A stretch of DNA of 64,000 bases, from contig CP091725.1 of the NCBI GenBank assembly GCA_022009815.1, forward strand, positions 744,001 through 808,000, in the 5' to 3' direction. The translations under genes and the position numbers were made by a program. This document shows positions 1-9,451 of this stretch, piece by piece. The DNA is from Bacteroidales bacterium. GTDB lineage: Bacteria > Bacteroidota > Bacteroidia > Bacteroidales > Muribaculaceae. Every line of letters begins with the position of its first letter. The stretch's first letter is position 1. A model generated the notes under the pieces. It did not search any database and was not told where the DNA came from. It worked only from the letters and a program-made list of their open reading frames with translations.

Positions 1-2447
1 GCGACGTGTCAAACGGCGTATACTCCGTCGTGGAGTTGACCGCCGCAGTGTCGTTTGTGAGCCGTATCGACCAAATCATGCCACGCACGTTGCCTCCGGC
101 TCCCGAATTCGGTTTTCTGCCTTTGGCAAGATCTTTCAGAATCGACGAGGCGAGCGGTGTGATGTCGGTGTCGGGATAGCGCACAAGCAATTCCTTGAGC
201 GTTTCCTGGAAACGGTCGTATTTCTTCTCCGAGAGGTAGGAAAGTGCGTCGAGAAGCATGAACTTAGGCATAATTTTCGACAACGGATATCGGTTCATAA
301 TCCCCTGATACCCCTCATGCACCGCTGCGTTGCGGTTTGCAAGATAGTCGGCATACGTCTTCTCATACATCCGCTCCTGCTCGTTCTCCATGTTGCGCAG
401 GTTTTCGATATAATTCGGGTCGGCGAGAGCCATACCGTATTTCGTGTCGGCAAAGTCGGCAAGAATCTTCTGCCGGCATGCCTCTGCCTTGTCGGCATAT
501 CCGTAGCGCACATACATCAGATACATATTATAATATATGTCAAGGCGATACACATTGTCGGGATAGCGGGTCAGCAGCTCGTTGAACGCGGCTTCGGCGG
601 CATTCACATCCTCAAGTTTGTCCTTCAGGATTATGCCCATATTAAACAGTCCCTCCTGCACAATGTTGTGAGAGTTCTGTATTTCCTCCTCTGTTTGGAA
701 TCTGCACCAGATAGTATTCCGGGAAGTGCGGATCCTGCTCATGCGCCAGCTGCTCTTCGTTTTTCTTACGGGCGGCAATCTCCTCGTCGCTTAGCGGATT
801 GCCGAGCGAGTCGACCATCTCTTTCTGCTTGTCGTCGTCGCCATAGTCTGCCTCCGAATTGAAGTCGCTGACAGAGAATGTGGTCTTGTTGGCGCGGCGC
901 CAGTCGTCTTCCAGCTTACGGCTGCCCCAACGGCGCTGAAACTCCGTCTTGCCGGCATTTTTAGTGGCGGTGTTGTAGAAATACCACGACTTGTCGGTGT
1001 TGAGCGTATAGTTCTGCGTGTTGCTCTTCAGCTGGCTTCCGGCAGCGTCGGGCCGCGACGCAAGTGCCTGCAGCGCAGCCTCTTCGGCAGCTTTCTTTTC
1101 CTTGTCTTTCAACTCTTTCACCAGTCGGTCAGCCACCTTCTGCTGCTCCTCCGGTGACAGTTTTGAAAGCGCCAGCAACGAATCCTGCAGCGTGACATTC
1201 TGCGAGTAGACAGCCAGTTCGTCGAGCACATCGCTGCGCTTCTTCAGCATCGCATAGTTCTGATAGTCCTCCGGCAGCTGCGCCACGCCCTCAGAATAGC
1301 AGGGCTGCGCCTTGTCATATTCATAGCGGTCGAAATAGAGTCCGCCGAGCGTAATCTGGTTTATAGCCTTGTCGATGCCGTTGCGCGTGCTTTTCTCATT
1401 GGCAAGCACATAGTTTTTTATGGCGTTTGCCGTGTCGCGGCGCGACAGGTAGAGATTGCCTATGGCATAGTATATCTGGTCGAGGTATTCTTTGTTGCGG
1501 TCCAACCGCGCCATGCGCTGCAACGACCTTACTTCTGAATTGATGTTCTGTCCGGTGTAGACCTCGCTCTGCTTGATGCGGGCGTTGAACTGCGTGCGGT
1601 AGGTGGCGCTCGACGCTCCAGCCACCGACTTGAACATACGGTAGGCGGCAGCCTTGTCGCCATTGGCCTCATAAACCTGCCCGAGCAAAAATGCCAGACG
1701 CGTCTTCTGTGCGCCGCCAGTGTCTTTGTACGCCGCAAGCAGCACAGGCGCCGCCTTGTCGTATTGGCGCGTCTTCACGAGGAAATCGGCATAAGCCGTG
1801 TTGTACATCGTGCGCAGCCGCTTGTTCACAAGCTCGTCCTGCTTCAGCCGCGACAACACGTTCTCAGCCTCGTTTGTCCATCCCAGCGCGCAGTAGCTGC
1901 GCAACTGCCATATCTTAGCCTCTGTGACGAGTTTCGGAAGCCACGGGAAATAGCGCTCCACATACATAAACGTAGCCGCCGCCGCGGAGAAGTCGCCTTT
2001 CAGATACTGCGCCTCGCCCATAAGCCGCCACGCATTGTGGAGAAACGGGTTGTACTCGTTACGCTTCAGATAATCACGATATTTCGGGTCGCGCATCTTG
2101 CTGCGGTCCTTCTTCGGTTTCTTCTGGATGGAATGGAGGGCGATGGCTTTCTGCATCTTCTCGATTGTGCGGTCGAAACTCACCGACGGATGCGTGGCTT
2201 TGTCGTCGGCAAACGACTCGGCGGGATGCACATAGACGAAGTCGGAATAGTCGTCCTCATATTCCTCCTCCATCTTCTTCAACTGCTCCTTATAGTGCTG
2301 CTCTCCGTTGAAATAAACGTTGTAGCGGGTGGTGAACGACTGCATAAAACGGGAGCCGGCGGTGTTTTTCTTCGTGCTGCACGACAGCAACACGGAGCAC
2401 AACACTGCCACCACAACCGTCAAATATGTCGCCGTCCGGCACTTCAT
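1..2447 (-). CDS. porW: PorW/SprE-like type IX secretion lipoprotein (partial, one frameshift)
   Basis: The protein starts with a lipoprotein signal (lipobox LLSC, Cys23), followed by the motif RYNVYFNG that is typical of SprE/PorW, then a long TPR-like alpha-helical region. In the type IX secretion system this lipoprotein is needed for secretion and gliding. The frame that opens at 2447 runs into a stop near 642. The frame -1 to it is open from about 690 to the window edge and continues the same helical repeats (for example YGYADKAEACRQKILADF). Adding two A residues to the A3 run at 694-696 gives QIPKTEEEIQ and joins the frames. The 3' end lies outside the window. I am sure of the family and fairly sure the frameshift is artefactual. 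Confidence 0.85.
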
Positions 2448-2535
2448 ACATAATATTAACGCTCGCGCACGCTTTTTATTTCAGTGCGGCATTTAAAAAA
2501 ATCGCCCCACCACCGCCGATTTTCCCAACTGTATA

Positions 2536-2566
2536 TTTGCGCAATAAAAATTAATGTCTAATTTTG
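2536..2566 (+). promoter_or_regulatory. Bacteroidales-type promoter for the CoA-transferase
   Basis: TTTG at 2536-2539, a 19-bp spacer, then TAATTTTG at 2559-2566. This matches the -33/-7 consensus of the primary Bacteroidales sigma factor and leaves a leader of about 40 nt before the start at 2612. Confidence 0.75.
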
Positions 2567-2611
2567 TGAAACTAATAACAAACAAAACTATTATCATTTA
2601 ATCTTAAAGAT

Positions 2612-4105
2612 ATGGCTTTTCCTTTTATTACCGCAGAACAGGCGGCTGAATTGGTGAACAACGGCGACAATGTCGGTTTCTCTGGTTTCACCGCTGCCGG
2701 CACGCCTAAATTTGTCGCTCCTGCAATCGCAGCTAAAGCGAAAAAAGAACACGAAGCCGGACGTCCGTTCAAAATCAACGTATTTACAGGCGCTTCGACC
2801 AATGACTACATCGACGGCGAGCTTGCACGTGCCGATGCCGTGAATTTCCGCACGCCGTATCAGTCATGCAAAGACACCCGCGCACGCCTCAACGCTCACG
2901 AAATCAACTATTGCGACATGCACCTCTCTCAGCTTGCGCAGAACCTCCGCTACGGATTCTTCGGCAAGATGGACATGGTGGTAATCGAGGCTGGCGACGT
3001 GACCGACGACGGCGAAATTCTGCTCGGTCCTGGTGTGGGCAACATCCCTTCGCTCGCTCACCTTGCCGACAAGATTGTAATTGAGCTAAATGAGCATATC
3101 CCGGCTGAAATCCGCGGTCTGCATGACATCTACATGCCGCTCGACCCGCCTTACCGCCGCGAGATTCCTATCTATAAGCCAAGCGACCGCATCGGTTCTC
3201 CGGTGCTGAAAGTCGACCCGTCGAAAATCGTGGGCATCATAAAAACCTACAACACCGACAAGGTGCACGGCTTCTCGCCTATCGACGAGACAACAATGCG
3301 CATCGGTGCAAATGTTTGCAAATTCCTCATCGGCGAGCTCCGCGCCGGACGCATCCCTAAAGAATTCTTGCCGTTGCAGTCGGGTGTGGGCAACATTGCC
3401 AACGCCGTGCTCCACGGTTTGGAGGAAAGCCCGGAAATTCCACAATTCGACATGTACACCGAAGTGATTCAAGACGCCGTGCTCGACCTTATGGAGAAGG
3501 GCAAATGCCGCTTCAGCAGCACATGCTCGCTCACATTCTCCGACGAGACGATGGACCGCTTCTTCAAGAACGTTGATTTCTTCCGCGACAAGGTGCTTAT
3601 CCGTCCGGGCGAAATCTCAAACAACCCTGAGATTATTCGTCGACTTGGCGTGATTTCTATGAACACTGCTCTCGAAGCCGACATCTTCGGCAACGTCAAC
3701 TCAACCCACGTAGTGGGCACCAAGATGATGAACGGTATCGGCGGCTCCGGCGACTTCACTCGCAACGCCTATATCTCCATCTTCAGCTGCCCGTCAATCA
3801 CAAAAGAGGGCAAAATCAGCAACATCGTGCCGATGGTGTCACACATCGACCACAGCGAGCACTCTGTGGCTGTGCTCATCACCGACCAGGGTATCGCCGA
3901 CCTCCGCGGAAAGGATCCGTTGCAGCGCGCCGAACTCATCATCGAGAACTGCGCACACCCGGCCTACCGTCCGTTGCTCCGCGACTACTTGAAGCTGAGC
4001 AAAGGCGGACACACGCCTCACACCCTCAAGGCTGCCTTCGCATTCCACGAAGAGTTTAACGCTTCGGGCGACATGCAGAAGACCGACTTCTCGAAATTTG
4101 CATAA
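2612..4105 (+). CDS. Succinate/acetate CoA-transferase (acetyl-CoA hydrolase/transferase family)
   Basis: A 497-residue cytosolic protein of the Cat1/YgfH/AarC family, full length for the family. The N-terminal FSGFTAAGTPK, the conserved QSGVGNIANAVLHGL segment, and DMYTEVIQD with the likely catalytic glutamate at about residue 284 all fit. Such enzymes move CoA between succinate, propionate and acetate. In Bacteroidales this step ends the succinate-propionate fermentation route. The gene is monocistronic, with a clear promoter upstream and a strong terminator at 4131. The exact acyl preference cannot be read from sequence. Confidence 0.88.
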   Translation: MAFPFITAEQAAELVNNGDNVGFSGFTAAGTPKFVAPAIAAKAKKEHEAGRPFKINVFTGASTNDYIDGELARADAVNFRTPYQSCKDTRARLNAHEINYCDMHLSQLAQNLRYGFFGKMDMVVIEAGDVTDDGEILLGPGVGNIPSLAHLADKIVIELNEHIPAEIRGLHDIYMPLDPPYRREIPIYKPSDRIGSPVLKVDPSKIVGIIKTYNTDKVHGFSPIDETTMRIGANVCKFLIGELRAGRIPKEFLPLQSGVGNIANAVLHGLEESPEIPQFDMYTEVIQDAVLDLMEKGKCRFSSTCSLTFSDETMDRFFKNVDFFRDKVLIRPGEISNNPEIIRRLGVISMNTALEADIFGNVNSTHVVGTKMMNGIGGSGDFTRNAYISIFSCPSITKEGKISNIVPMVSHIDHSEHSVAVLITDQGIADLRGKDPLQRAELIIENCAHPAYRPLLRDYLKLSKGGHTPHTLKAAFAFHEEFNASGDMQKTDFSKFA

Positions 4106-4130
4106 TAAACTACGCATAATCACCATCTAA

Positions 4131-4165
4131 AAGGGGTTGCCGCAACCATGCGGCGACCCCTTTTT
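4131..4165 (+). terminator. Rho-independent terminator
   Basis: A 14-bp stem (4131-4144 with 4149-4162, one G-U pair), a 4-nt loop and a T run. It closes the CoA-transferase gene and separates it from topA. Confidence 0.85.
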
Positions 4166-4187
4166 CATATATTTAGGTGTGAAATCC

Positions 4188-4218
4188 GTTGCATTGTGGT
4201 TTTTTTTGTCTAATTTTG
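4188..4218 (+). promoter_or_regulatory. Promoter for topA
   Basis: GTTG at 4188-4191, a 19-bp spacer and TAATTTTG at 4211-4218. The leader to the topA start at 4248 would be about 22 nt. This also argues against the earlier in-frame ATG at 4137, which lies upstream of the promoter and inside the previous terminator. Confidence 0.7.
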
Positions 4219-4247
4219 CGGCGCAAAAACAAGAGAGAATTATTGAT

Positions 4248-6587
4248 ATGCCGAAAAATTTAGTAATTGTCGAGTCACCTGCAAAGGCTAAGACAATCGA
4301 AAAGTTTCTGGGAGACGACTACAAAGTAATGTCAAGTTATGGCCACATCCGCGACCTTCAAAAGAAGGATTTCAGCATCGACGTGGAACACGACTACAAA
4401 CCCATATATGAAATACCTGCCGACAAGAAGGAACTTGTGAAGCAGTTGAAGGCTGAAGCGAAAAAGGCAGACACGGTCTGGCTCGCTTCCGATGAGGACC
4501 GCGAGGGAGAAGCCATCGCTTGGCACCTGTACGAGGTGCTCGGTCTGACGCCGGAAAAGACAAAACGCATCGTATTTCACGAAATCACCAAAAGCGCAAT
4601 CCTTCACGCCATCGAGACGCCGCGCGGCATCGACATCGACCGTGTGAACGCCCAGCAGGCGCGCCGTGTACTCGACCGCATCGTGGGCTTCGAACTGTCG
4701 CCTGTGCTTTGGAAAAAAATCAAACCGGCTCTCTCCGCCGGACGCGTGCAGAGCGTGGCGGTAAGACTGATTGTGGAACGCGAGAAGGAAATCAAGAATT
4801 TCAAGGCTGAGGAATACTACCGTGTGGTGGCTTTGCTCCACACCGACAATGCGGCGCAGCCTATTCGCGCAGAGCTCAACAAGCGTCTGCCAAGCAAAGA
4901 GGCGGCAATGGAGTTTCTTGAATCATGCAAGAACGCAACGTTCAGCATCAGCGACCTGACAGTGAAACCGCTGAAGAAGTCGCCGGCAGCCCCGTTCACC
5001 ACGTCGACGCTGCAGCAGGAGGCTTCACGCAAACTGGGATTCACCGTGTCACAGACCATGATGGTGGCTCAACGCCTCTACGAATCCGGACATATCACAT
5101 ACATGCGTACCGACAGTGTCAACCTGTCGTCGCTCGCTCTCGGCACTATCAAGGAAGAAATCGCAACTACGCTCGGCGACAAATACTACAAGGCGCGCAA
5201 CTACCACACCACGGCAAAGGGCGCACAGGAGGCTCACGAGGCTATCCGCCCTACATACATCTCACACCACGAAATCTCGGGAACAGCGCAGGAGAAACGC
5301 CTCTACGACCTTATTTGGAAGCGCACCATCGCCACTCAGATGGCTGATGCCGAACTGGAGAAAACCACCGCCGAGATCAGCATCGGCGGACGCCAGGAAA
5401 AGTTTGTGGCTACGGGCGAGGTTATAAAATTCGACGGTTTCCTGCACGTATACATGGAATCGACCGACGATGAATCAAACGACGCGGAGTCAGACACTCG
5501 CCTGCCTGAACTGAAAAAGGGCGAGACTCTCGCGCTCAATGAAATCGACGCCACACAGCGCTACACGCAGCAGCCGCCACGCTACTCCGAGGCGATGCTC
5601 GTAAAGAAACTCGAGGAACTGGGCATCGGACGTCCTTCAACCTACGCTCCGACAATCTCCACTATACAGAACCGCGACTACGTGGAAAAAGGCGAGAAAA
5701 CCGGAACAAAACATGACATCTGCCTGCTCGAGCTGAAAAACGGAAAAATCAAAGAAACGAAGAAGGAAGAGTCGTACGGCAACGAGAAAAACAAACTCAT
5801 CCCGACCGACGTGGGTATGGTGGTAAACGATTTCCTTATGGAATATTTCCCCGACATCATGGACTACAACTTCACTGCCAACGTGGAGGAGAAATTCGAC
5901 CATATCGCTGAAGGTCAGACAAAATGGAACGATGAGATTGCCAATTTCTATAAACTGTTTCACCCGGAAGTGGAAAAAATTTCCAACCTGCGCCTCGAGC
6001 ACAAGGTGGGAGAACGCGTGCTCGGCACCGACCCGAAAACGGGCAAAGAGGTGTCGGTGAAAATCGGACGTTTCGGACCGCTCGTGCAGCTCGGATCGAC
6101 CGACAGCGAGGAGAAGCCGCAATTCGCATCGCTGCAGAAGGGACAATCGGTAAGCGACATAACACTCGAGGAGGCTCTCAAACTCTTCGAACTGCCACGC
6201 ACTCTCGGAGACTACGAGGGCGAGACCGTGACGGTGGCTATCGGACGCTTCGGCCCATACGTGAAACACGGCAAAATGTTTGTCTCGGTGCCTAAGACGC
6301 TTTCACCGCAAACAATCACCCTCGACGAGGCGGTCGAGCTGATCAAGAACAAAGCCGAAGCAGAGAAAAAACGTCTGGTAAAAACATTCGACGAGGAGCC
6401 GGAGATGGAAATCCTCAACGGCCCTTACGGAGTCTATATCTCATACAAAAAGAAGAACTACAAGATTCCGAAGGACAAGGATGCGGCAGCTCTCTCGCTC
6501 GATGATTGCCGCGCAATTATCGAAGAGGCGGCAAACGCGCCTAAAAAACCGCGCCGCACCGTGCGCCGCACTACAAAAAAATCATAA
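4248..6587 (+). CDS. topA: DNA topoisomerase I (type IA)
   Basis: A 779-residue type IA topoisomerase that relaxes negative supercoils. The TOPRIM domain starts at once (VESPAKAKTI, then DEDREGEAIAWH). The active-site tyrosine is in TYMRTDS at about residue 285. The C-terminal part carries repeated topoisomerase C-terminal modules (IGRFGPLVQLG, IGRFGPYVKHG, NGPYGVYISYKKK) and ends in a basic tail. I see no zinc-finger cysteines, unlike the E. coli enzyme. The start at 4248 is chosen from the promoter position and the family N-terminus MPKNLVIVESPAK. birA follows after 5 nt and is probably co-transcribed. Confidence 0.96.
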   Translation: MPKNLVIVESPAKAKTIEKFLGDDYKVMSSYGHIRDLQKKDFSIDVEHDYKPIYEIPADKKELVKQLKAEAKKADTVWLASDEDREGEAIAWHLYEVLGLTPEKTKRIVFHEITKSAILHAIETPRGIDIDRVNAQQARRVLDRIVGFELSPVLWKKIKPALSAGRVQSVAVRLIVEREKEIKNFKAEEYYRVVALLHTDNAAQPIRAELNKRLPSKEAAMEFLESCKNATFSISDLTVKPLKKSPAAPFTTSTLQQEASRKLGFTVSQTMMVAQRLYESGHITYMRTDSVNLSSLALGTIKEEIATTLGDKYYKARNYHTTAKGAQEAHEAIRPTYISHHEISGTAQEKRLYDLIWKRTIATQMADAELEKTTAEISIGGRQEKFVATGEVIKFDGFLHVYMESTDDESNDAESDTRLPELKKGETLALNEIDATQRYTQQPPRYSEAMLVKKLEELGIGRPSTYAPTISTIQNRDYVEKGEKTGTKHDICLLELKNGKIKETKKEESYGNEKNKLIPTDVGMVVNDFLMEYFPDIMDYNFTANVEEKFDHIAEGQTKWNDEIANFYKLFHPEVEKISNLRLEHKVGERVLGTDPKTGKEVSVKIGRFGPLVQLGSTDSEEKPQFASLQKGQSVSDITLEEALKLFELPRTLGDYEGETVTVAIGRFGPYVKHGKMFVSVPKTLSPQTITLDEAVELIKNKAEAEKKRLVKTFDEEPEMEILNGPYGVYISYKKKNYKIPKDKDAAALSLDDCRAIIEEAANAPKKPRRTVRRTTKKS

Positions 6588-6592
6588 TCGCG

Positions 6593-7357
6593 ATGACTCC
6601 AACATACATCCATCTTGAGTCGATACGCTCCACCAACACCTATCTGGCGCAAAACGCCGAAGGTGCTGTCCACGGCACCGTTGTCTACGCCGACTGCCAA
6701 ACCGCAGGACGCGGACAGCGGGGCAACTCGTGGGAAAGCGCCGACTTCAAAAACATCACGATGTCGATGTTGCTGCGCCCGGCAAACGTGAAGCCAAGCT
6801 GCCAGTTCTGGCTGTCGGAAGCGGTGGCGCTTGCTGTGGTGCACACCCTTGACCACTACATCGACAACGGCGTAAGCATAAAATGGCCTAACGACATTTA
6901 CTGGAACGACCGCAAAATCTGCGGAATCCTCGTGGAGCACTCGCTGTCTGGCGGAAAAATCGACCACACGATAGCGGGCATCGGGCTCAACATCAACCAA
7001 GAGAAATTCCTGTCTGACGCGCCCAACCCCGTGTCGCTACGCCAAATCATCGGCTGCGACACCCCGCTGCCCGATGTGCTACACCATCTTTCTGAAGAAC
7101 TGCTGCGCCTTGCAGACTCGCTGCCCGACAACGCCGAGTCGCTGCACGCCGAGTTTCTCAGCCGCCTATACCGCCGCAACGGGTTGCACACCTACCGCAA
7201 CGTTGCCGACCGGACGGCTGACCATCTCGCAGCCGGCGAAGAGTTCTGCGCCGAAATTGCCGACGTGGCTCCCGACGGCATCCTAACCCTCGCCCGCCCC
7301 GACGGCTCCCGCCCTCGCTTCGCTTTCAAAGAAGTAGAATTTGTAATCGGGAAATAA
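6593..7357 (+). CDS. birA: Biotin-[acetyl-CoA-carboxylase] ligase
   Basis: A 254-residue biotin protein ligase that attaches biotin to carboxylase carrier proteins through biotinyl-AMP. GRGQRGNSWES is the biotin/ATP-binding loop, KWPNDIYWNDRKICGILVE carries the conserved lysine, and IAGIGLNIN follows. The N-terminal DNA-binding domain of bifunctional BirA is absent, so it should act only as an enzyme and not as a repressor. It starts 5 nt after topA, and no ribosome-binding site is obvious, as is common in this phylum. Confidence 0.92.
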   Translation: MTPTYIHLESIRSTNTYLAQNAEGAVHGTVVYADCQTAGRGQRGNSWESADFKNITMSMLLRPANVKPSCQFWLSEAVALAVVHTLDHYIDNGVSIKWPNDIYWNDRKICGILVEHSLSGGKIDHTIAGIGLNINQEKFLSDAPNPVSLRQIIGCDTPLPDVLHHLSEELLRLADSLPDNAESLHAEFLSRLYRRNGLHTYRNVADRTADHLAAGEEFCAEIADVAPDGILTLARPDGSRPRFAFKEVEFVIGK

Positions 7358-7370
7358 AGGGTCTACACAA

Positions 7371-7610
7371 ATATACTCTCGCGCAGCCCATTGGCTAAGG
7401 CGGTACGTGCCGAAGGCTCTGTCTCATCGGATATACTCTCGCACAGACAGATGGCTGAGGCGGTACGTGCCGAAGGCACGTCACTTTTCGGTAACCCGGT
7501 ACGCGACGTAGGAGCGTGCCGGGACTGTGCATCTCCAGCCGTCAGCGTGCCGGAGGCACGTCACTTTTCGGTAACCCGGTACGCGACGCAGGAGCGTGCC
7601 GGGTCCGTGC
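7371..7610. repeat. Intergenic hairpin-repeat array
   Basis: Two kinds of direct repeat lie here. A 60-bp unit starts at 7371 and again at 7431. An 80-bp period unit starts at 7476 and 7556 and contains the stem CCCGGTACGC / GCGTGCCGGG. Short palindromes with a 3-nt loop occur inside, such as ACGTGCC-gaa-GGCACGT and GTGCC-gga-GGCAC. No convincing gene is present. Another copy of the unit is cut by the insertion sequence at 7611 and resumes at 9033. Confidence 0.75.
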
Positions 7611-7674
7611 GGGTCAGTAGAAATTTAGTGGGGATAAATTTTAGGCATCCAAATGTTATGCCGAACTTTGCGGT

Positions 7675-8016
7675 ATGGAAAACGATTACTTACAGGCACT
7701 GGCACAGGTGGTGCTGCCAACCGAGATTTTAGATTACTTCTCGATAACGGGAATTGCACAAACAACTACGGAAATCCACATCAGCCTTGACGAGAGGATG
7801 AACAAAGCGTTGAGCAATGATGCCCATTTTGAATCCAAAGGCTTTATGGAAGTTGCAAACGTTACAGACTTTCCCATACGGGACCATAAGGTGATTCTCA
7901 AGATCAGACGTCGGCGTTGGAAGGACTTGCGCACGGGTAAAAGTTTCAGCATTCCGATAGACCTCGACATAGTAGCCAAAGGCACGCGTTACTCCAAAGA
8001 ATTTGGAGCTTTTTAA
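7675..8016 (+). CDS. IS N-terminal region protein (transposase ORF A)
   Basis: A 113-residue protein inside the insertion sequence. It begins MENDYLQALAQVVLPTEILDYF and ends in a basic stretch (ILKIRRRRWKDLRTGKSF), which looks like a DNA-binding N-terminal part. Two-ORF elements of the ISAon1 type have such a small first protein. Its stop TAA (8014-8016) is in the same frame as the main transposase, whose ATG follows 9 nt later. The two could therefore be one protein split by a stop codon, or be made by re-initiation. Confidence 0.75.
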   Translation: MENDYLQALAQVVLPTEILDYFSITGIAQTTTEIHISLDERMNKALSNDAHFESKGFMEVANVTDFPIRDHKVILKIRRRRWKDLRTGKSFSIPIDLDIVAKGTRYSKEFGAF

Positions 8017-8025
8017 AAGAGACGT

Positions 8026-9018
8026 ATGGAGACGTCCCCAGTGACCTGCCGTACGCTTGAGGAGTTCTACCATATCGATGGGCATACGTTTGAAAAACAA
8101 TACAAGGAGGTTCTGAGCGGCTTCCGCGACTGGGATCAGCTGGAACATGCGGACAAGTGGTTGCTGTTTCCGGACAACATTGGTACGAGAATCGCCATTG
8201 ATGAATCCTCACTGTCCAACGGGGAACTGTATACGTTTGTGACCAACCGGGACGCACGTACCAGAGAGAAATCCCTAATCGCCGTCGTGGCGGGCACGAA
8301 GTCGGAGGATGTGATTGATGCACTGCGGCGGATTGACGAGGAAAAACGCCTTGCAGTCGAAGAAATCACCCTTGATTTGTCCGATTCCATGCGGAAAATT
8401 GTTCGTACGGCATTTCCCAAAGCCGACCGCGTCATAGACCGTTTCCACATTCAGAAGCTCGCCTGCGACGCAGTGCAGGAGCTTCGCATAAAGCACCGTT
8501 GGGATGCCATCCAGCAAGCCAATGACGAGATGGAGGAGGCTAAATTGAAAGGAGAAGACTATATCCCATTCCGCTACCATAACGGTGACACAAGAAAGGA
8601 ACTGCTTATTCGCTCACGCTATCTGCTGTTCAAGTCAGCCAACGATTGGACCGACAGGCAAAAGCAGCGAGCCGCGATATTGTTTGAGGAATATCCGGAT
8701 ATAAAGAAAGCATATGGACTTTACCATTCTTTGAGGATGATTTTCTCAAAGAATACAATAAAGGATGCCGCTCGTCTGTCCATGGCCAAATGGTACAACA
8801 AGGTAGAAGAGGCGGGATTCCATTCATTCAACGTCATAGCCGCGACATTCCATGAGCACTACAATGAAATCCTGAACTTCTACAACAACCGTTCCTCCAA
8901 TGCCATGGCCGAGTCCTTCAACGCAAAAATCAAACTCTTCCGCGCTAATCTCAGAGGTGTCGCCGACAAGAAGTTCTTTCTTTTCCGTATCGCCAATTTA
9001 TTTGCTTATCCCCACTAA
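8026..9018 (+). CDS. DDE transposase, ISL3 type (ORF B)
   Basis: A 330-residue transposase with the order expected of ISL3-family DDE enzymes: an aspartate in IAIDESSLSNGELYTFV, a second acidic site in VIDRFHIQKLACDAVQELR, and the C-terminal glutamate in SNAMAESFNAKIKLFR. It lies in the same frame as ORF A, after its stop. Nothing indicates inactivation. Confidence 0.88.
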   Translation: METSPVTCRTLEEFYHIDGHTFEKQYKEVLSGFRDWDQLEHADKWLLFPDNIGTRIAIDESSLSNGELYTFVTNRDARTREKSLIAVVAGTKSEDVIDALRRIDEEKRLAVEEITLDLSDSMRKIVRTAFPKADRVIDRFHIQKLACDAVQELRIKHRWDAIQQANDEMEEAKLKGEDYIPFRYHNGDTRKELLIRSRYLLFKSANDWTDRQKQRAAILFEEYPDIKKAYGLYHSLRMIFSKNTIKDAARLSMAKWYNKVEEAGFHSFNVIAATFHEHYNEILNFYNNRSSNAMAESFNAKIKLFRANLRGVADKKFFLFRIANLFAYPH

Positions 9019-9032
9019 ATTTCTACTGAGCC

Positions 9033-9092
9033 GTCCGTGCATCTCCAAGCCGTCAGCGTGCCGGAGGTACGCCACTGTCCACGATTATTTAG
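9033..9092. repeat. Right part of the hairpin repeat split by the IS
   Basis: Starting with the 8-bp target duplication, this stretch continues the unit seen at 7527-7560 (atctcca-gccgtcagcgtgccggagg) with small changes. It is the other half of the repeat copy into which the insertion sequence jumped. Confidence 0.7.
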
Positions 9093-9095
9093 AAA

Positions 9096-9132
9096 TAAAA
9101 AAGTTCCGCAAGCGATGCTTACGGAACTTTTT
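9096..9132 (-). terminator. Terminator of the tRNA-Asn pair
   Basis: A 13-bp stem with one mismatch (9101-9113 with 9117-9129) and a 3-nt loop, followed on the minus strand by a T run. It sits directly 3' of the leftward tRNA genes. Confidence 0.75.
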
Positions 9133-9133
9133 G

Positions 9134-9207
9134 CGCTTCAAGATGGACTTGAACCAACGACCCCCTGATTAACAGTCAGGTGCTCTAACCAACTGAGCTA
9201 TTGAAGC
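9134..9207 (-). tRNA. tRNA-Asn (GTT)
   Basis: A 74-nt cloverleaf on the minus strand. The acceptor stem GCTTCAA pairs with TTGAAGC, the anticodon loop is CTGTTAA (anticodon GTT), and the T loop is standard. The CCA end is not encoded. Confidence 0.95.
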
Positions 9208-9218
9208 TTTAAAATTTG

Positions 9219-9292
9219 CGCTTCAGGATGGGCTTGAACCAACGACCCCCTGATTAACAGTCAGGTGCTCTAACCAACTGAGCTACTGAAGC
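9219..9292 (-). tRNA. tRNA-Asn (GTT), second copy
   Basis: Almost identical to the neighbouring copy. Compensating changes in the acceptor stem (GCTTCAG with CTGAAGC) show that both are under selection. It is the promoter-proximal gene of the pair. Confidence 0.95.
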
Positions 9293-9317
9293 GGGTTGCT
9301 TTTTTGTTTTAGCGTTG

Positions 9318-9349
9318 CAAAAGTACGACTAAGTTTTTAATTGTGCAAT
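9318..9349 (-). promoter_or_regulatory. Promoter of the tRNA-Asn pair
   Basis: On the minus strand: ATTG (9346-9349), a 20-bp spacer and TACTTTTG (9318-9325), about 25 nt ahead of the tRNA. The rest of 9293-9451 is AT-rich and holds no gene. Confidence 0.65.
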
Positions 9350-9451
9350 TTTTCAAGCGCAAATTTTCAATATTTTTTTGTCATCCTATCATTTCGTGCG
9401 TTTTACCAGCCTCGAACTGTCTGAAAAGCAGTAATATTGCCCAGGCAATAC

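Larger units (their letters stand above)
7611..9032 (+). mobile_element. Complete insertion sequence, ISL3-type (ISAon1-like), 1422 bp
   Basis: The ends are inverted repeats: 27 bp at 7611-7637 and 9006-9032 with one mismatch, of which 24 bp are perfect, starting GG. The flanks show an 8-bp direct duplication GTCCGTGC at 7603-7610 and 9033-9040, the target-site size known for the ISL3 family. Two open reading frames (7675-8016 and 8026-9018) fill the element. The intact ends, intact transposase and clean duplication suggest a fairly recent insertion into the hairpin repeat. Confidence 0.9.

Noticed and set aside
4137..4247. Upstream ATG extension of topA
   Set aside because: It begins inside the previous terminator and precedes the promoter. 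The family N-terminus is at 4248.
9134..9292. Prophage or island attachment at the tRNA-Asn pair
   Set aside because: No integrase or duplicated tRNA end is seen. The second copy is a full tRNA with its own compensating acceptor-stem changes.
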